The notes: generated from the sequence alone by a model not told the origin. A stretch of 41,125 nt of DNA from Deltaproteobacteria bacterium (GCA_030638575.1 DAOWEJ010000062.1:1-41125), one strand, 5' to 3'. Positions 25,454 through 33,658 are shown, counted from the first letter of the stretch. Numbers and translations are program-made.

Positions 25454-26605
25454 ATGATTATTATTTGCGAGGAATGTGGGAAAAAATTTAGTATAGATCC
25501 CTCGAAAATTAAAGGTGATCAGGCTAAATTTAGATGTGATGCGTGCAATAATGTAATAACTGTTAGAAAGCCTGTGGAAACTCCGGAGCCATCTCTTAAA
25601 AAGCCGCCGTTCATACAGCCTGATGGTGAAGTAGATGCTAAAAGAAAAGTTGCTCATAAGCCGGAAACTAAGAAAAAACATGTTAAAACAAAGGGCTCTA
25701 AAGGATTAAGTTTAAATATAAAAAGATTAGGTTTGCGTGGTAAAATGTTGCTGCTTTTCTTTTTGATTCCTATTCTTTTAGTGGTAGCTGCAAACATACT
25801 CTATTTATGGCAGATGAACTCACTTACATCACTCCTTACATCAGAAAGCACTGAAATGGTAAAAAAGCTTGTGGAAGACAAGGTGGTCGATACTGCGAGA
25901 AAGGTTGCCGCACAATGCACTCTTTACCTTGAGTCAAATCGCGGGTTGAAAAAAGAAAACTTTAATTTAGATGCCGACTTTAAAAGAATAGCCGTACAAA
26001 GAGTGGGAATGACGGGATACACCGCTCTTTATGAAAGACCCGACTTAAAAGGCGTCTGGCATACATGGGTTCATGTCAATCCTAAAATCATCGGTATTGA
26101 TATGAGCACACTAAAAAAGGCTATGGGGAAAAATTTTGCAGGTTTCTGGAGAGTTTATACCGGAGTAAAAGGTGGCGATGAATCAAGAGATTATTATAAA
26201 TGGGTAGAAAGAGACGGTTCTGTAAGAGAAAAGTACATGGCATGCACACCTGTTGAGGGGACTAAATATGTAATTGCTGCTACGACATACGTTGATGAAT
26301 TTTTAAATCCTGTTAAATTGCTTGAAACTCGGGCAAAGAAACAGACGATTACAACACGAAATATCATTATTGGGATATTCGGATGTACTATCTTACTGAT
26401 CGGTTTTGTGGTTTCTTTTTACGGGTACAGATTAACGGGAAGAATCAAAACTTTAACCGATGTTGCCGACCGTATCAGCATTGGTGAGCTTGACGCAGAA
26501 ATGGATATAAAGACAGGGGACGAAATAGGTGATTTGGGTGAAGCAATTGGCAGGATGCAGGAAAGTATCCGCCTATCCATAGAGAGGCTTCGACGGCGGA
26601 AATAA
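25454..26605 (+). CDS. Membrane sensor: zinc ribbon-TM-Cache-TM-HAMP, no output domain
   Basis: 383 residues. An N-terminal zinc ribbon (C5-x2-C8 and C28-x2-C31, MJ0042-like), a basic linker, TM1 ~98-118 (LLLFFLIPILLVVAANILYL), an extracytoplasmic Cache-like domain ~125-295 (GMTGYTALYERP ... GVWHTWVHVNP ... YMACTPVEGTKYVIAATTYV), TM2 ~303-323 and a HAMP domain ~324-376. The protein ends seven residues after HAMP, so there is no methyl-accepting, kinase or cyclase output. The cytoplasmic zinc ribbon may therefore be the partner-binding end, or HAMP may contact another protein. Cache ligands are often organic acids or amino acids; the ligand is unknown. Confidence 0.83.
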   Translation: MIIICEECGKKFSIDPSKIKGDQAKFRCDACNNVITVRKPVETPEPSLKKPPFIQPDGEVDAKRKVAHKPETKKKHVKTKGSKGLSLNIKRLGLRGKMLLLFFLIPILLVVAANILYLWQMNSLTSLLTSESTEMVKKLVEDKVVDTARKVAAQCTLYLESNRGLKKENFNLDADFKRIAVQRVGMTGYTALYERPDLKGVWHTWVHVNPKIIGIDMSTLKKAMGKNFAGFWRVYTGVKGGDESRDYYKWVERDGSVREKYMACTPVEGTKYVIAATTYVDEFLNPVKLLETRAKKQTITTRNIIIGIFGCTILLIGFVVSFYGYRLTGRIKTLTDVADRISIGELDAEMDIKTGDEIGDLGEAIGRMQESIRLSIERLRRRK

Positions 26606-26633
26606 TTTTTTGTAAAATTATTTTTAAGGTTTC

Positions 26634-26662
26634 ATCTTCCACTGGATATACCTGTGGAAGAT
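26634..26662 (+). promoter_or_regulatory. Intercistronic hairpin before the DUF4388-like gene
   Basis: ATCTTCCAC (26634-26642) pairs perfectly with GTGGAAGAT (26654-26662) over an 11-nt loop, with no U-tract. It sits ~15 nt upstream of GGAGGAG and the ATG at 26687. Role (processing or translation control) is unknown. Confidence 0.45.
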
Positions 26663-26686
26663 AACATAAATAATTAAGGAGGAGTA

Positions 26687-27670
26687 ATGGTCATTATTCC
26701 CAGAGAAAAGCCGGTAATAGAAGATTTGAATATTTATTATTTAAAAATAAAAAGACTGTTTGAACATTACCAGGGAGAAATCGGATCGGGCGGAGTTTTC
26801 TTTAAATTTCATTCTGCAGAGGGGGTAATTTTCTTCGATAAGGATGAACTCTTAAACGGCTATTTTCAAGACAAAGATATAAAGTTGACCGGCAATGCAG
26901 CTATCGACAGGATGATAGAAGCAGAGGACGACTATAATTTTTCTGTCAGTATATTTAAAATAGCCCAAGAAGAGATTTACTTCTGGGCCAGCCTCCCATC
27001 TGCGAAAAAAATTTACAGGGATCTCAGCACAGAATTTACTGATCTTGAAGGATTGATAAAGAAGATGAGTTCAGAAAAGCTTACCGGCTATATTGATGTT
27101 TCAATAGGAGACGGTAAAGAAGGCGGCCTCATCTTTATAAGTAATGGTGAGATCATCGGCGGTTCTTATTCCTGGGGTAGGGGAGAGCCGAACCCTTCAA
27201 AAAAGAACCTGGAACTTCTTATTGAAAAGACTAAAGAATCCAGTGGAATTTTTCATGTGAGTCGGATTCCTATGAAGAGCGAACAAGTCGAGAGCGAACA
27301 GAAAGAATCCGTCTCTGATACTGCTTTAGATACTCTAACGATGCTTGAGGAACTTTTAGGTGTATTCGAGACAGTGGTATCAACCGGCAAGAAAAAGAAC
27401 ATAGATTTCAGCAGTGTGTTAAGGAAAAAATTTGTGGAAAGTGCGGAAAATTATAGTTTTCTTGACCCATTTGCCGGTGAATTCGAATATTCCGGCCAAA
27501 AAATTACTTTTTCAGGTGACGCCGGTGAAAAAGAATTAGCCGAAGGTGTAATAGAGTCGGCAAAGGGACTTGCGGAAGAGCTAGGAATACTGCCCGAACT
27601 TATAAATTATCTGTCATCATGGACTGATAAATACGAGAAGAAACTTGCAAGCCTCGGAATAAGTGTATGA
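26687..27670 (+). CDS. DUF4388-like signalling protein, two repeats plus C-terminal helical domain
   Basis: 327 residues, cytoplasmic. Two stretches follow the DUF4388 pattern of a short beta-rich module with 'GxIxFxxGxIxxA'-type turns: residues ~30-100 (GGVFFKFHSAEGVIFFDKDE) and ~120-205 (LTGYIDVSIGDG, GGLIFISNGEIIGGSYSWG). Residues ~220-327 are largely helical (LDTLTMLEELLGVFETVVST, ... LPELINYLSSWTDKYEKKL). The start ATG has GGAGGAG 4 nt upstream. DUF4388 domains are usually linked to response regulators and MglA systems; one such regulator lies in this cluster. Specific function unknown. Confidence 0.68.
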   Translation: MVIIPREKPVIEDLNIYYLKIKRLFEHYQGEIGSGGVFFKFHSAEGVIFFDKDELLNGYFQDKDIKLTGNAAIDRMIEAEDDYNFSVSIFKIAQEEIYFWASLPSAKKIYRDLSTEFTDLEGLIKKMSSEKLTGYIDVSIGDGKEGGLIFISNGEIIGGSYSWGRGEPNPSKKNLELLIEKTKESSGIFHVSRIPMKSEQVESEQKESVSDTALDTLTMLEELLGVFETVVSTGKKKNIDFSSVLRKKFVESAENYSFLDPFAGEFEYSGQKITFSGDAGEKELAEGVIESAKGLAEELGILPELINYLSSWTDKYEKKLASLGISV

Positions 27671-27680
27671 TATGAAATTT

Positions 27681-27833
27681 GATGGCGTCGTAAAAAGTCC
27701 CATCTACTGCGTTATAGCGGTTTTTCAGGCACTCGGCATACTGCATGTATTGCCTCGTCCCTGAAAAACCACTACGCCTTGTATATAGAACTTTTTACTT
27801 AGCCATCGGCGTTACTTTTTACGAGTTCATCAA
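27681..27833. repeat. Palindromic element, family A copy 2
   Basis: GATGGCGTCGTAAAAAGTCC at the start, an inner GGTTTTTCAGG/CCTGAAAAACC hairpin, and TACTTTTTACGAGTTCATC at the end. It is nearly collinear with the copy at 5737-5950 but lacks the tail palindrome. It starts 11 bp past the stop of the previous gene and opens the 378-bp gap that divides the signalling cluster. Confidence 0.8.
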
Positions 27834-27908
27834 ATTTAGTATTTCGAAAACATATTGGCCTCATTGCTAAATACTTCATTCAACAAATACTAAGACATAA
27901 ATTAAAAC

Positions 27909-27983
27909 TCACCACAGAGTACGGAGATGATATAATTATAGTAACAGGCTTTATCTCTGTGAGTCCCGTGGTCTCTGTAGTGA
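27909..27983. repeat. Palindromic element of the CACAGAG type
   Basis: TCACCACAGAGTACGGAGA at the left and TCTCTGTGAGTCCCGTGG, TCTCTGTAGTGA at the right are imperfect inverted repeats. It is a different family from the neighbouring element. The remaining bases of the gap 27671-28048 show no further gene or clear promoter. Confidence 0.55.
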
Positions 27984-28048
27984 TACAGGATTAGTAAAGA
28001 AACGTCACCATGTTTATGCACTATAGCACTTAACCGGCAAAGTAATAA

Positions 28049-29200
28049 TTGGATGAGGAGAAAGACCTTTTCAATTTCTTTATAGTAAAAGGATTTAACG
28101 AAAAGATGACTGGTTTACCTTTTGAAGGAGTTATAGATAGTTCTGCTGGAAGGTATACCGATTTTTTTAACAGCATACCAGCGGCGATTTACAGAACAAC
28201 GGTTGAAGGAAGAATTGTTTATTGCAACAGGACTTATGCACATATATTCGGTTTCGATTCCGTTTCTGAATTAATAGATTATCCGGTTGTTAATCTATAC
28301 AGGAATAAGAAAGACAGAGGTGTTCTGGTAAATTCCATTATACAAAGAGGACGTGTAACGGATCTGCCGCTATCGTTTAAAAAAAAGGACGGAACGCCGA
28401 TCTGGTGCTCAGTTACGGCTAGAGCAGTTATAGATGAAGATGGCATTGTTGGGCACCTGGATGGTGTAATGAAGGATATCACAGGAGAAATAGAAGAAAA
28501 AGATGTTGAACCAAGTCTTGATGGAGCTTTTAATGATTTAAACTATTGTATTATTATTTTTGATCTTCAGGGAAATTTGCTCGATATAAACGAAGCAGGC
28601 GTTAAATTAATTGGATTTTCAAAAGATGAGTTGATCGGCAGATCATTGTCCGAATTTATTTTACCGGGACAGAGAGTTCTTTTTCTTCTGTTCCTTTCAG
28701 ATATATTGAAAATCGGACATGAAGAAGTTATCCTGCCTATAGTTGATAAAAATGGTGAAAAGCGTCATATTGAATTTAATGCAACACTTGTAAAAAAGAA
28801 CAGCAGGGCACACCATATAAAGGGAATTGCCCGGGATATAACAAAACGTGCGGAACAGCAAAAAAGTAGGTCAAATAAGGATAAATTTCAAGGTGTCCTA
28901 GAGATGGCAGGCGGAGTGGCACATAGACTGAATCAACCACTTACGATAGTTAGTAATCTCATTGATGAAGTATTATCCGATTTGCACTCTGATAACCAGA
29001 ATTACAAAAAAATAGTTACCGTGCATCAACAAATAAAGAGGATGAATGAAATAACAAAAAAAATTGGGAGTATAAAAAAGTATGAAGCTATGGATTATGT
29101 GGCTGGAATAAAAATTGTTGATATTGATAAGGCTTCATTAGAGAAAAACCGGGAAGCTATAAAGATAAGAAGTCAGGGGGCAAGGAAGCAGGGAGATTAG
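28049..29200 (+). CDS. PAS-PAS-histidine phosphoacceptor protein lacking the ATPase domain
   Basis: 383 residues. PAS1 ~35-147 (AAIYRTTVEGRIVYCNRTYA ... GHLDGVMKDIT), PAS2 ~161-276 (CIIIFDLQGNLLDINEAG ... IKGIARDIT), then a DHp-like segment with H292 in GGVAHRLNQPL and the QIKRMNEITKKIG helix. The protein ends ~90 residues after the H box with no N, G1 or G2 boxes, so it cannot autophosphorylate alone. I recall similar ATPase-less forms ending near 'IDIDKAS' in Desulfobacterales. The last residues (SQGARKQGD) come from a palindromic repeat. The start is uncertain: TTG 28049 has no good ribosome-binding site and ATG 28106 is an alternative. Confidence 0.8.
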   Translation: MDEEKDLFNFFIVKGFNEKMTGLPFEGVIDSSAGRYTDFFNSIPAAIYRTTVEGRIVYCNRTYAHIFGFDSVSELIDYPVVNLYRNKKDRGVLVNSIIQRGRVTDLPLSFKKKDGTPIWCSVTARAVIDEDGIVGHLDGVMKDITGEIEEKDVEPSLDGAFNDLNYCIIIFDLQGNLLDINEAGVKLIGFSKDELIGRSLSEFILPGQRVLFLLFLSDILKIGHEEVILPIVDKNGEKRHIEFNATLVKKNSRAHHIKGIARDITKRAEQQKSRSNKDKFQGVLEMAGGVAHRLNQPLTIVSNLIDEVLSDLHSDNQNYKKIVTVHQQIKRMNEITKKIGSIKKYEAMDYVAGIKIVDIDKASLEKNREAIKIRSQGARKQGD

Positions 29201-29246
29201 GATGCCGTGAAGATAAACATCCTGGCCTCCGAGCCTCCCCCTGCTT
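29171..29246. repeat. Palindromic element, family C copy 2, overlapping a gene end
   Basis: AGTCAGGGGGCAAGGAAGCA on the left and GGCCTCCGAGCCTCCCCCTG on the right form an imperfect hairpin with an inner GGATG/CATCC stem. The left arm encodes the last residues and stop codon of the PAS protein. The style is like the element at 8127-8223. Confidence 0.55.
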
Positions 29247-29293
29247 ATGTATCTTATTTATTAAAGCGCTAAAATTTTCTGCAAGGAGACTTT

Positions 29294-30316
29294 ATGATAA
29301 AAAATGTATTGATTGTTGACGATGACAAGGAGATGTTGCTTGCCCTTAAAAATGGGTTTTCCAAGTATAAGGAGACATTTTCGGTATTAATAGCTGAAGA
29401 TGGCATAATTGCAGTGGAAATGCTTAAGAAGAAAACCATTTCCCTTGTTGTCACTGATTTGAAAATGCCTAAAATGGATGGCTTTGCTCTTTTGGCTCAT
29501 ATTATGGAAAATTATCCCGACATTCCTGTAATCATAATTACAGGTTACAGCACTCCTGAAATGGAAAAACTCGCACTACGGGGCGGTGCTGTGGGATACA
29601 TTGCAAAACCCTTCATGCTGGAGAATCTGGCTAGAAATATTATGGTCACATTGAGAAAGGAGTCGGAGGGGGGAACACTTCACAGTGTCTCATCGGGCAT
29701 TTTCCTTCAATTGATGGAAATGGAACAAAAGACCTGTACAATCAGGTTGACAGATAAATCCACGGGCAACACGGGGGTTCTCTTTTTTCAGGATGGTGAA
29801 ATGCTTGACGCCAGGGCTAATGACCTGCAGGGTAAATCTGCTGCCTACCAGATTTTTTCATGGGAAGAAGTTAATATCTCCATCCAGAATGTTTGCCCTA
29901 AGATGGAGAATAAAATCCAGAGCGATTTGCAACCTTTGATTCTTGAGGCAATGCGAATAAAGGATGAGAGCCAAAAAGAAAAAGAGCTGGAAGAAGTAAC
30001 GGAAGAGATGGTAGAAGAGGTGAAAACCAAGGAGGTAAAACCGTCTGATCCTGTAAAAGAAATTAAAAGAAAGCTTGAAAAACAGATTGGTCCGAGATGT
30101 GGAGTGGAAGATATATACATGGACTCTTCATGGGATGGCTGGACAGTACAGATGTCGATTGTCGGTGATTTTTTTAATATCGGAAAATTGAAGGTCGGCT
30201 ATATGGATAAAGGTGAATCAAAGGATACGATAGTGCTTTCTGGAAAAAATGCAATTGTGATTTCGGTGAGTCCTAAATGTCCAAAGGATAAAGTAATTCA
30301 GGTCTTGAGTACGTGA
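29294..30316 (+). CDS. Response regulator with DUF4388 output domain
   Basis: 340 residues. Residues 1-120 form a CheY-like receiver with acidic D9-D10-D11, phosphoacceptor D55 in VVTDLKMPKMDG, T83 and K105 in YIAKPF. Residues ~130-230 are DUF4388 (FLQLMEMEQKTCTIRL, NTGVLFFQDGEMLDARAND, AYQIFSWEEVNISIQ). A Glu/Lys-rich linker leads to a C-terminal domain ~250-340 of unknown type (CGVEDIYMDSSWDGWTVQMS). GCAAGGAG precedes the ATG. It follows the phosphoacceptor protein and is followed 4 bp later by the motor ATPase gene, so it probably conveys phosphorylation to that ATPase or to the GTPase. Confidence 0.88.
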   Translation: MIKNVLIVDDDKEMLLALKNGFSKYKETFSVLIAEDGIIAVEMLKKKTISLVVTDLKMPKMDGFALLAHIMENYPDIPVIIITGYSTPEMEKLALRGGAVGYIAKPFMLENLARNIMVTLRKESEGGTLHSVSSGIFLQLMEMEQKTCTIRLTDKSTGNTGVLFFQDGEMLDARANDLQGKSAAYQIFSWEEVNISIQNVCPKMENKIQSDLQPLILEAMRIKDESQKEKELEEVTEEMVEEVKTKEVKPSDPVKEIKRKLEKQIGPRCGVEDIYMDSSWDGWTVQMSIVGDFFNIGKLKVGYMDKGESKDTIVLSGKNAIVISVSPKCPKDKVIQVLST

Positions 30317-30320
30317 ATGG

Positions 30321-32690
30321 ATGCGAAAGATGAAAACAGGGATTGATTTAAAAATCAATGAAGCAGAGGTCTGTCGATCCATGGGGTTATATGATGAATC
30401 TCTGACTATTTATCAACAGATCCTGTCGAGCCTTCCCGAAGAGGACAATCAGACTATCGAAACTATCAAAAAGAAGATTAACGATGTAAAACAGGAAATG
30501 GCAGACCGGAAGCAGAGTAAACCCAAACAAGTCTCTGCCGAAGATATTTCCATTCTTAAAAAGACCATGTCTGGTGATGAGAGTAAATCGGCAGTTCTTG
30601 ACAGTGCTGCAGCTTTTAACGATATGGGTCTTTTCAATGAAGCAGTAGCTGAATACGAAAAATTATTATTCCAGGATTTTACTGTTGAAGAAATTATCCC
30701 TGAATTTGCAAAATCTCTTCTAAAACTCCATTCACCTTCAAAAGTTGTTGAACATGTTAAAAAACTTGTCAATGACCAGCGGCTTGAAAAGAAGAAGAGA
30801 GCCAGGATAAAATTGTATTTTGGTCAAGAAATGGAAAGGAAAGAGCATAAGGACCAGGCGCTTGATTTCTATAAGGCGGCTGTTGAACTGGATCCAAACG
30901 AAACTGAAATCAGAAAAAGACTCGATTCACTATATGCAACACTTTCGTCAGGTTCCAAATATGATTACCTTTTGCGCCAGGAAAAGGTGACAACCGACCA
31001 GCTTCAAAAAGCTTTTGCACTTTCAAAAAAAATGAAAAAGAGTGTGGAATTTGTTCTTACAGGACAATACGGGATCAATAAGGCAGATATCGGAAAATCC
31101 TTTTCTGCGTTTTATAACTGCTCTTTTAGAGAATACGATTCTGCTTTTCCCATACCTAAAGAGATTTTAGGGAATTTAAAGAAAACATTTTTATTAAATG
31201 AAGGATGGGTCCCTTTAAGCTGGGATAAGGACGGAGTGGAGGTGCTTGTTGATGACCCAAGAAATTTAAACAAGACCGACAACATCAAGGCTCTGATGAA
31301 TACTTCCAAGATCAATTTCTCCGTGGCGATTAAGGAGGATATTGAGGAGTATGTAAAGCGTTTTTATGATGCCGACCAGACTATTGAAACGATATCTGAC
31401 GAAAATGGGCTCGATGATTTCGACCTGATTCCGGATGTTTCTTTTGAAGAAGAGGAAGAAGTTGAAGAGGTAGAAGGAGAGGATGAAAGTTCCAGCAAGG
31501 TAGTAAAGTTAGTGGATCAATGCATTATTGCAGCTTTCAGAAAAAATGCCTCTGATATACATATAGAGCCATCCCCTATTACAAAGGCTACAAATATTCG
31601 GTTTAGACTGGACGGAGTGTGCCAGGACTATCTCAAGGTTCCTAATGCAATGGCCAGGGGCATTCTTTCCAGGATCAAAATTATGTCTTCCCTTGATATT
31701 GCGGAAAGAAGGCTGCCACAGGACGGAAAAATTAAATTTAAACGGAAAGGGGTACCTCAATTTGAACTTCGGGTTGCAACACTTCCAACAGCCGGGGGTT
31801 TTGAGGATGCTGTATTAAGAATCCTGGCCAAGGCAGGCGCAATGCAAATAGATGATATGGGGTTAAGTGAGAGAAATTTAACTGTTTTAAAAAAAATTAT
31901 CTACAGGCCATACGGTCTTGTGCTTGCTGTGGGACCGACAGGTTCAGGCAAGACAACGACACTCCATTCCGCTCTTGGTGAAATCAACAAGCCGGAGGTA
32001 AAGATATGGACAGCAGAAGATCCTGTGGAAATTACCCAGGCCGGTTTGAGACAGGTAGAGGCGAAGCCAAGAATCGGGCTGGATTTTGCAAGGATAATGC
32101 GTGCTTTTTTGCGGGCGGACCCGGATGTTATTATGATCGGCGAAATGCGTGATGAGGAGACCGCTTCAATAGGCATAGAAGCATCTCTTACCGGGCACCT
32201 GGTTTTTTCAACCCTTCATACAAATAGTGCCCCGGAAACTATAACCCGTCTGCTCGATATGGGCTTAAATGCTCTTAATTTTTCGGATGCTTTTCTCGGT
32301 GTTCTTGCTCAAAGGTTGGTGAGGAGATTGTGTACTAATTGTTGCAAAGACTATAATCCCTCCAAAGAGGAATTCGAAGAGATAGTAACAGATTACGGAA
32401 AAAAAGATTTTGCTGCCACTGGAATAAAATATTCATCAGATCTTAAATTAAAACGTTGTGGGAGCTGTGAGGTTTGTTCGGGAACAGGATACAAGGGGAG
32501 ATACGGAATACATGAGTTAATGGAGGGTACTCCTGGAATTAAAAGATTAATAAAAAAGCAGGCTTCAGCGGAAGAACTTTTCAAATTTGCAATGAAAGAG
32601 GGGATGAGAACGCTGAAGCAGGATGGGATCGAAAAGGTTTTTCAGGGACTGACGGATATAAGTGAAGTAAGGAGAGTATGCATAACGTAG
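30321..32690 (+). CDS. GspE/PilB-family secretion/pilus ATPase with TPR-like N-terminus
   Basis: 789 residues, longer than usual PilB/GspE (~500-570). Residues ~10-205 read as TPR-like helices (GLYDESLTIYQQILSSLP; DQALDFYKAAVELDPNE). Residues ~215-350 are an MshEN/GspE N-terminal-like domain, then an acidic linker (371-390). The motor core has Walker A GPTGSGKT (538-545), an Asp-box region AEDPVEI, Walker B VIMIGEMRD (603-611), His box GHLVFSTLHTN (625-635) and the Cys cluster C671/C674 and C713/C716/C719. All catalytic elements are intact. No secretin, platform or pilin gene is nearby. A second ATG at 30330 is possible. Confidence 0.92.
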   Translation: MRKMKTGIDLKINEAEVCRSMGLYDESLTIYQQILSSLPEEDNQTIETIKKKINDVKQEMADRKQSKPKQVSAEDISILKKTMSGDESKSAVLDSAAAFNDMGLFNEAVAEYEKLLFQDFTVEEIIPEFAKSLLKLHSPSKVVEHVKKLVNDQRLEKKKRARIKLYFGQEMERKEHKDQALDFYKAAVELDPNETEIRKRLDSLYATLSSGSKYDYLLRQEKVTTDQLQKAFALSKKMKKSVEFVLTGQYGINKADIGKSFSAFYNCSFREYDSAFPIPKEILGNLKKTFLLNEGWVPLSWDKDGVEVLVDDPRNLNKTDNIKALMNTSKINFSVAIKEDIEEYVKRFYDADQTIETISDENGLDDFDLIPDVSFEEEEEVEEVEGEDESSSKVVKLVDQCIIAAFRKNASDIHIEPSPITKATNIRFRLDGVCQDYLKVPNAMARGILSRIKIMSSLDIAERRLPQDGKIKFKRKGVPQFELRVATLPTAGGFEDAVLRILAKAGAMQIDDMGLSERNLTVLKKIIYRPYGLVLAVGPTGSGKTTTLHSALGEINKPEVKIWTAEDPVEITQAGLRQVEAKPRIGLDFARIMRAFLRADPDVIMIGEMRDEETASIGIEASLTGHLVFSTLHTNSAPETITRLLDMGLNALNFSDAFLGVLAQRLVRRLCTNCCKDYNPSKEEFEEIVTDYGKKDFAATGIKYSSDLKLKRCGSCEVCSGTGYKGRYGIHELMEGTPGIKRLIKKQASAEELFKFAMKEGMRTLKQDGIEKVFQGLTDISEVRRVCIT

Positions 32691-32728
32691 ATAACCGGAC
32701 TTTTAACCATTTTGCATAATTACAACTG

Positions 32729-32757
32729 GCCGGATCGATTCCGGCTTTGTTTTTTTT
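32729..32757 (+). terminator. Intrinsic terminator after the signalling cluster
   Basis: GCCGGA (32729-32734), loop TCGAT, TCCGGC (32740-32745), then a T-rich tract to 32757. It lies 39 bp after the ATPase stop and reaches to just before the rsmG start. Confidence 0.75.
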
Positions 32758-32767
32758 CAATGCTTGC

Positions 32768-33418
32768 ATGAATATCGGAAGTGAAAAATGGAAAAAACTA
32801 ATTCTGGACGGAGCCAAAGTCCTAAATATTCATATTGACAAGAAAATTACAGATCAATTTTCCATCCATGCATCTGAATTGATCAGATGGAACCGAAAAA
32901 TAAACCTCACTGCCATTACCGATCCATTCGAAATAGCTGTTAAACATTATCTCGATTCCATAGTACCTGCACGAGTCATGCCCAGATGCGACCGGATGCT
33001 CGACATAGGCTCAGGGGGTGGTTTTCCAGGAATTCCACTAAAAATATTAATTCCATCTTTAACTGTTACACTGATCGATGCTTCAAGAAAAAAGGTTAGT
33101 TTTTTAAAGCATATAATAAGGAATATTAAGCTGACCAATATTGACGCCCATCATGTCAGAGCAGAGGATTTGGCAAATAAACGGACTATAGAAAACCGCT
33201 TTGATATTATTATATGCAGAGCACTTTCTTCGTTGGACAAAAGTATATCTCAGGCTTTGCCGTTGCTGGCAAAAGATGGGATCATTATCGCCATGAAGGG
33301 AAAGCTATCTGAAGCTGAAATAGAATCTGCAGGAAAGTATAATATTTCTTTAACAGTGGAAAAATATAAACTTCCTTTTCTCGAATTAGAAAGGTCTCTA
33401 GTTATTATCAGAGTTTGA
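32768..33418 (+). CDS. rsmG: 16S rRNA m7G527 methyltransferase
   Basis: 216 residues from ATG 32768. The class I methyltransferase SAM motif is LDIGSGGGFPGIPLKIL, with WNRKINLTAI upstream and IICRALSSLDK, all typical of RsmG (GidB). An earlier in-frame ATG at 32747 lies within the terminator T-tract, so I use the later one, although no clear Shine-Dalgarno precedes either. rsmG usually sits by mnmG/parA; here it does not. Loss of RsmG gives low-level streptomycin resistance in other bacteria. Confidence 0.9.
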   Translation: MNIGSEKWKKLILDGAKVLNIHIDKKITDQFSIHASELIRWNRKINLTAITDPFEIAVKHYLDSIVPARVMPRCDRMLDIGSGGGFPGIPLKILIPSLTVTLIDASRKKVSFLKHIIRNIKLTNIDAHHVRAEDLANKRTIENRFDIIICRALSSLDKSISQALPLLAKDGIIIAMKGKLSEAEIESAGKYNISLTVEKYKLPFLELERSLVIIRV

Positions 33419-33423
33419 TATTT

Positions 33424-33655
33424 GACGGTCTCGTAAAAAGTCCAACTTCTGCGTTGTGCTGCATTTCGTAATCATTTAACGTACGATAAGTACGCCTCAT
33501 GATTACAAAATTTGCACGCCTTGAATTTGAACTTTTTACGAAACCGTCTAAATCGGACTTTCAAAACTAAATCATAACCTTTTGATATGATAGAGAAGTT
33601 ATTTTCGGTTACAGTGCCGTAAAGCGGCATATTATAGTTTTTTACGAATTCATCA
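33424..33655. repeat. Palindromic element, family B copy 2, with interrupted tail
   Basis: GACGGTCTCGTAAAAAGTCC (from 33424) and GAACTTTTTACGAAACCGTC (to 33548) are the terminal repeats, with an inner ACGTACGATAAGTACGCC hairpin. The tail TAAATCGGACTTT stops at ~33562 and TTTTTTACGAATTCATC resumes at ~33638, so about 75 bp appear inserted in the tail. It fills the gap between rsmG and the phosphoesterase gene. Confidence 0.8.
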
Positions 33656-33658
33656 ATA

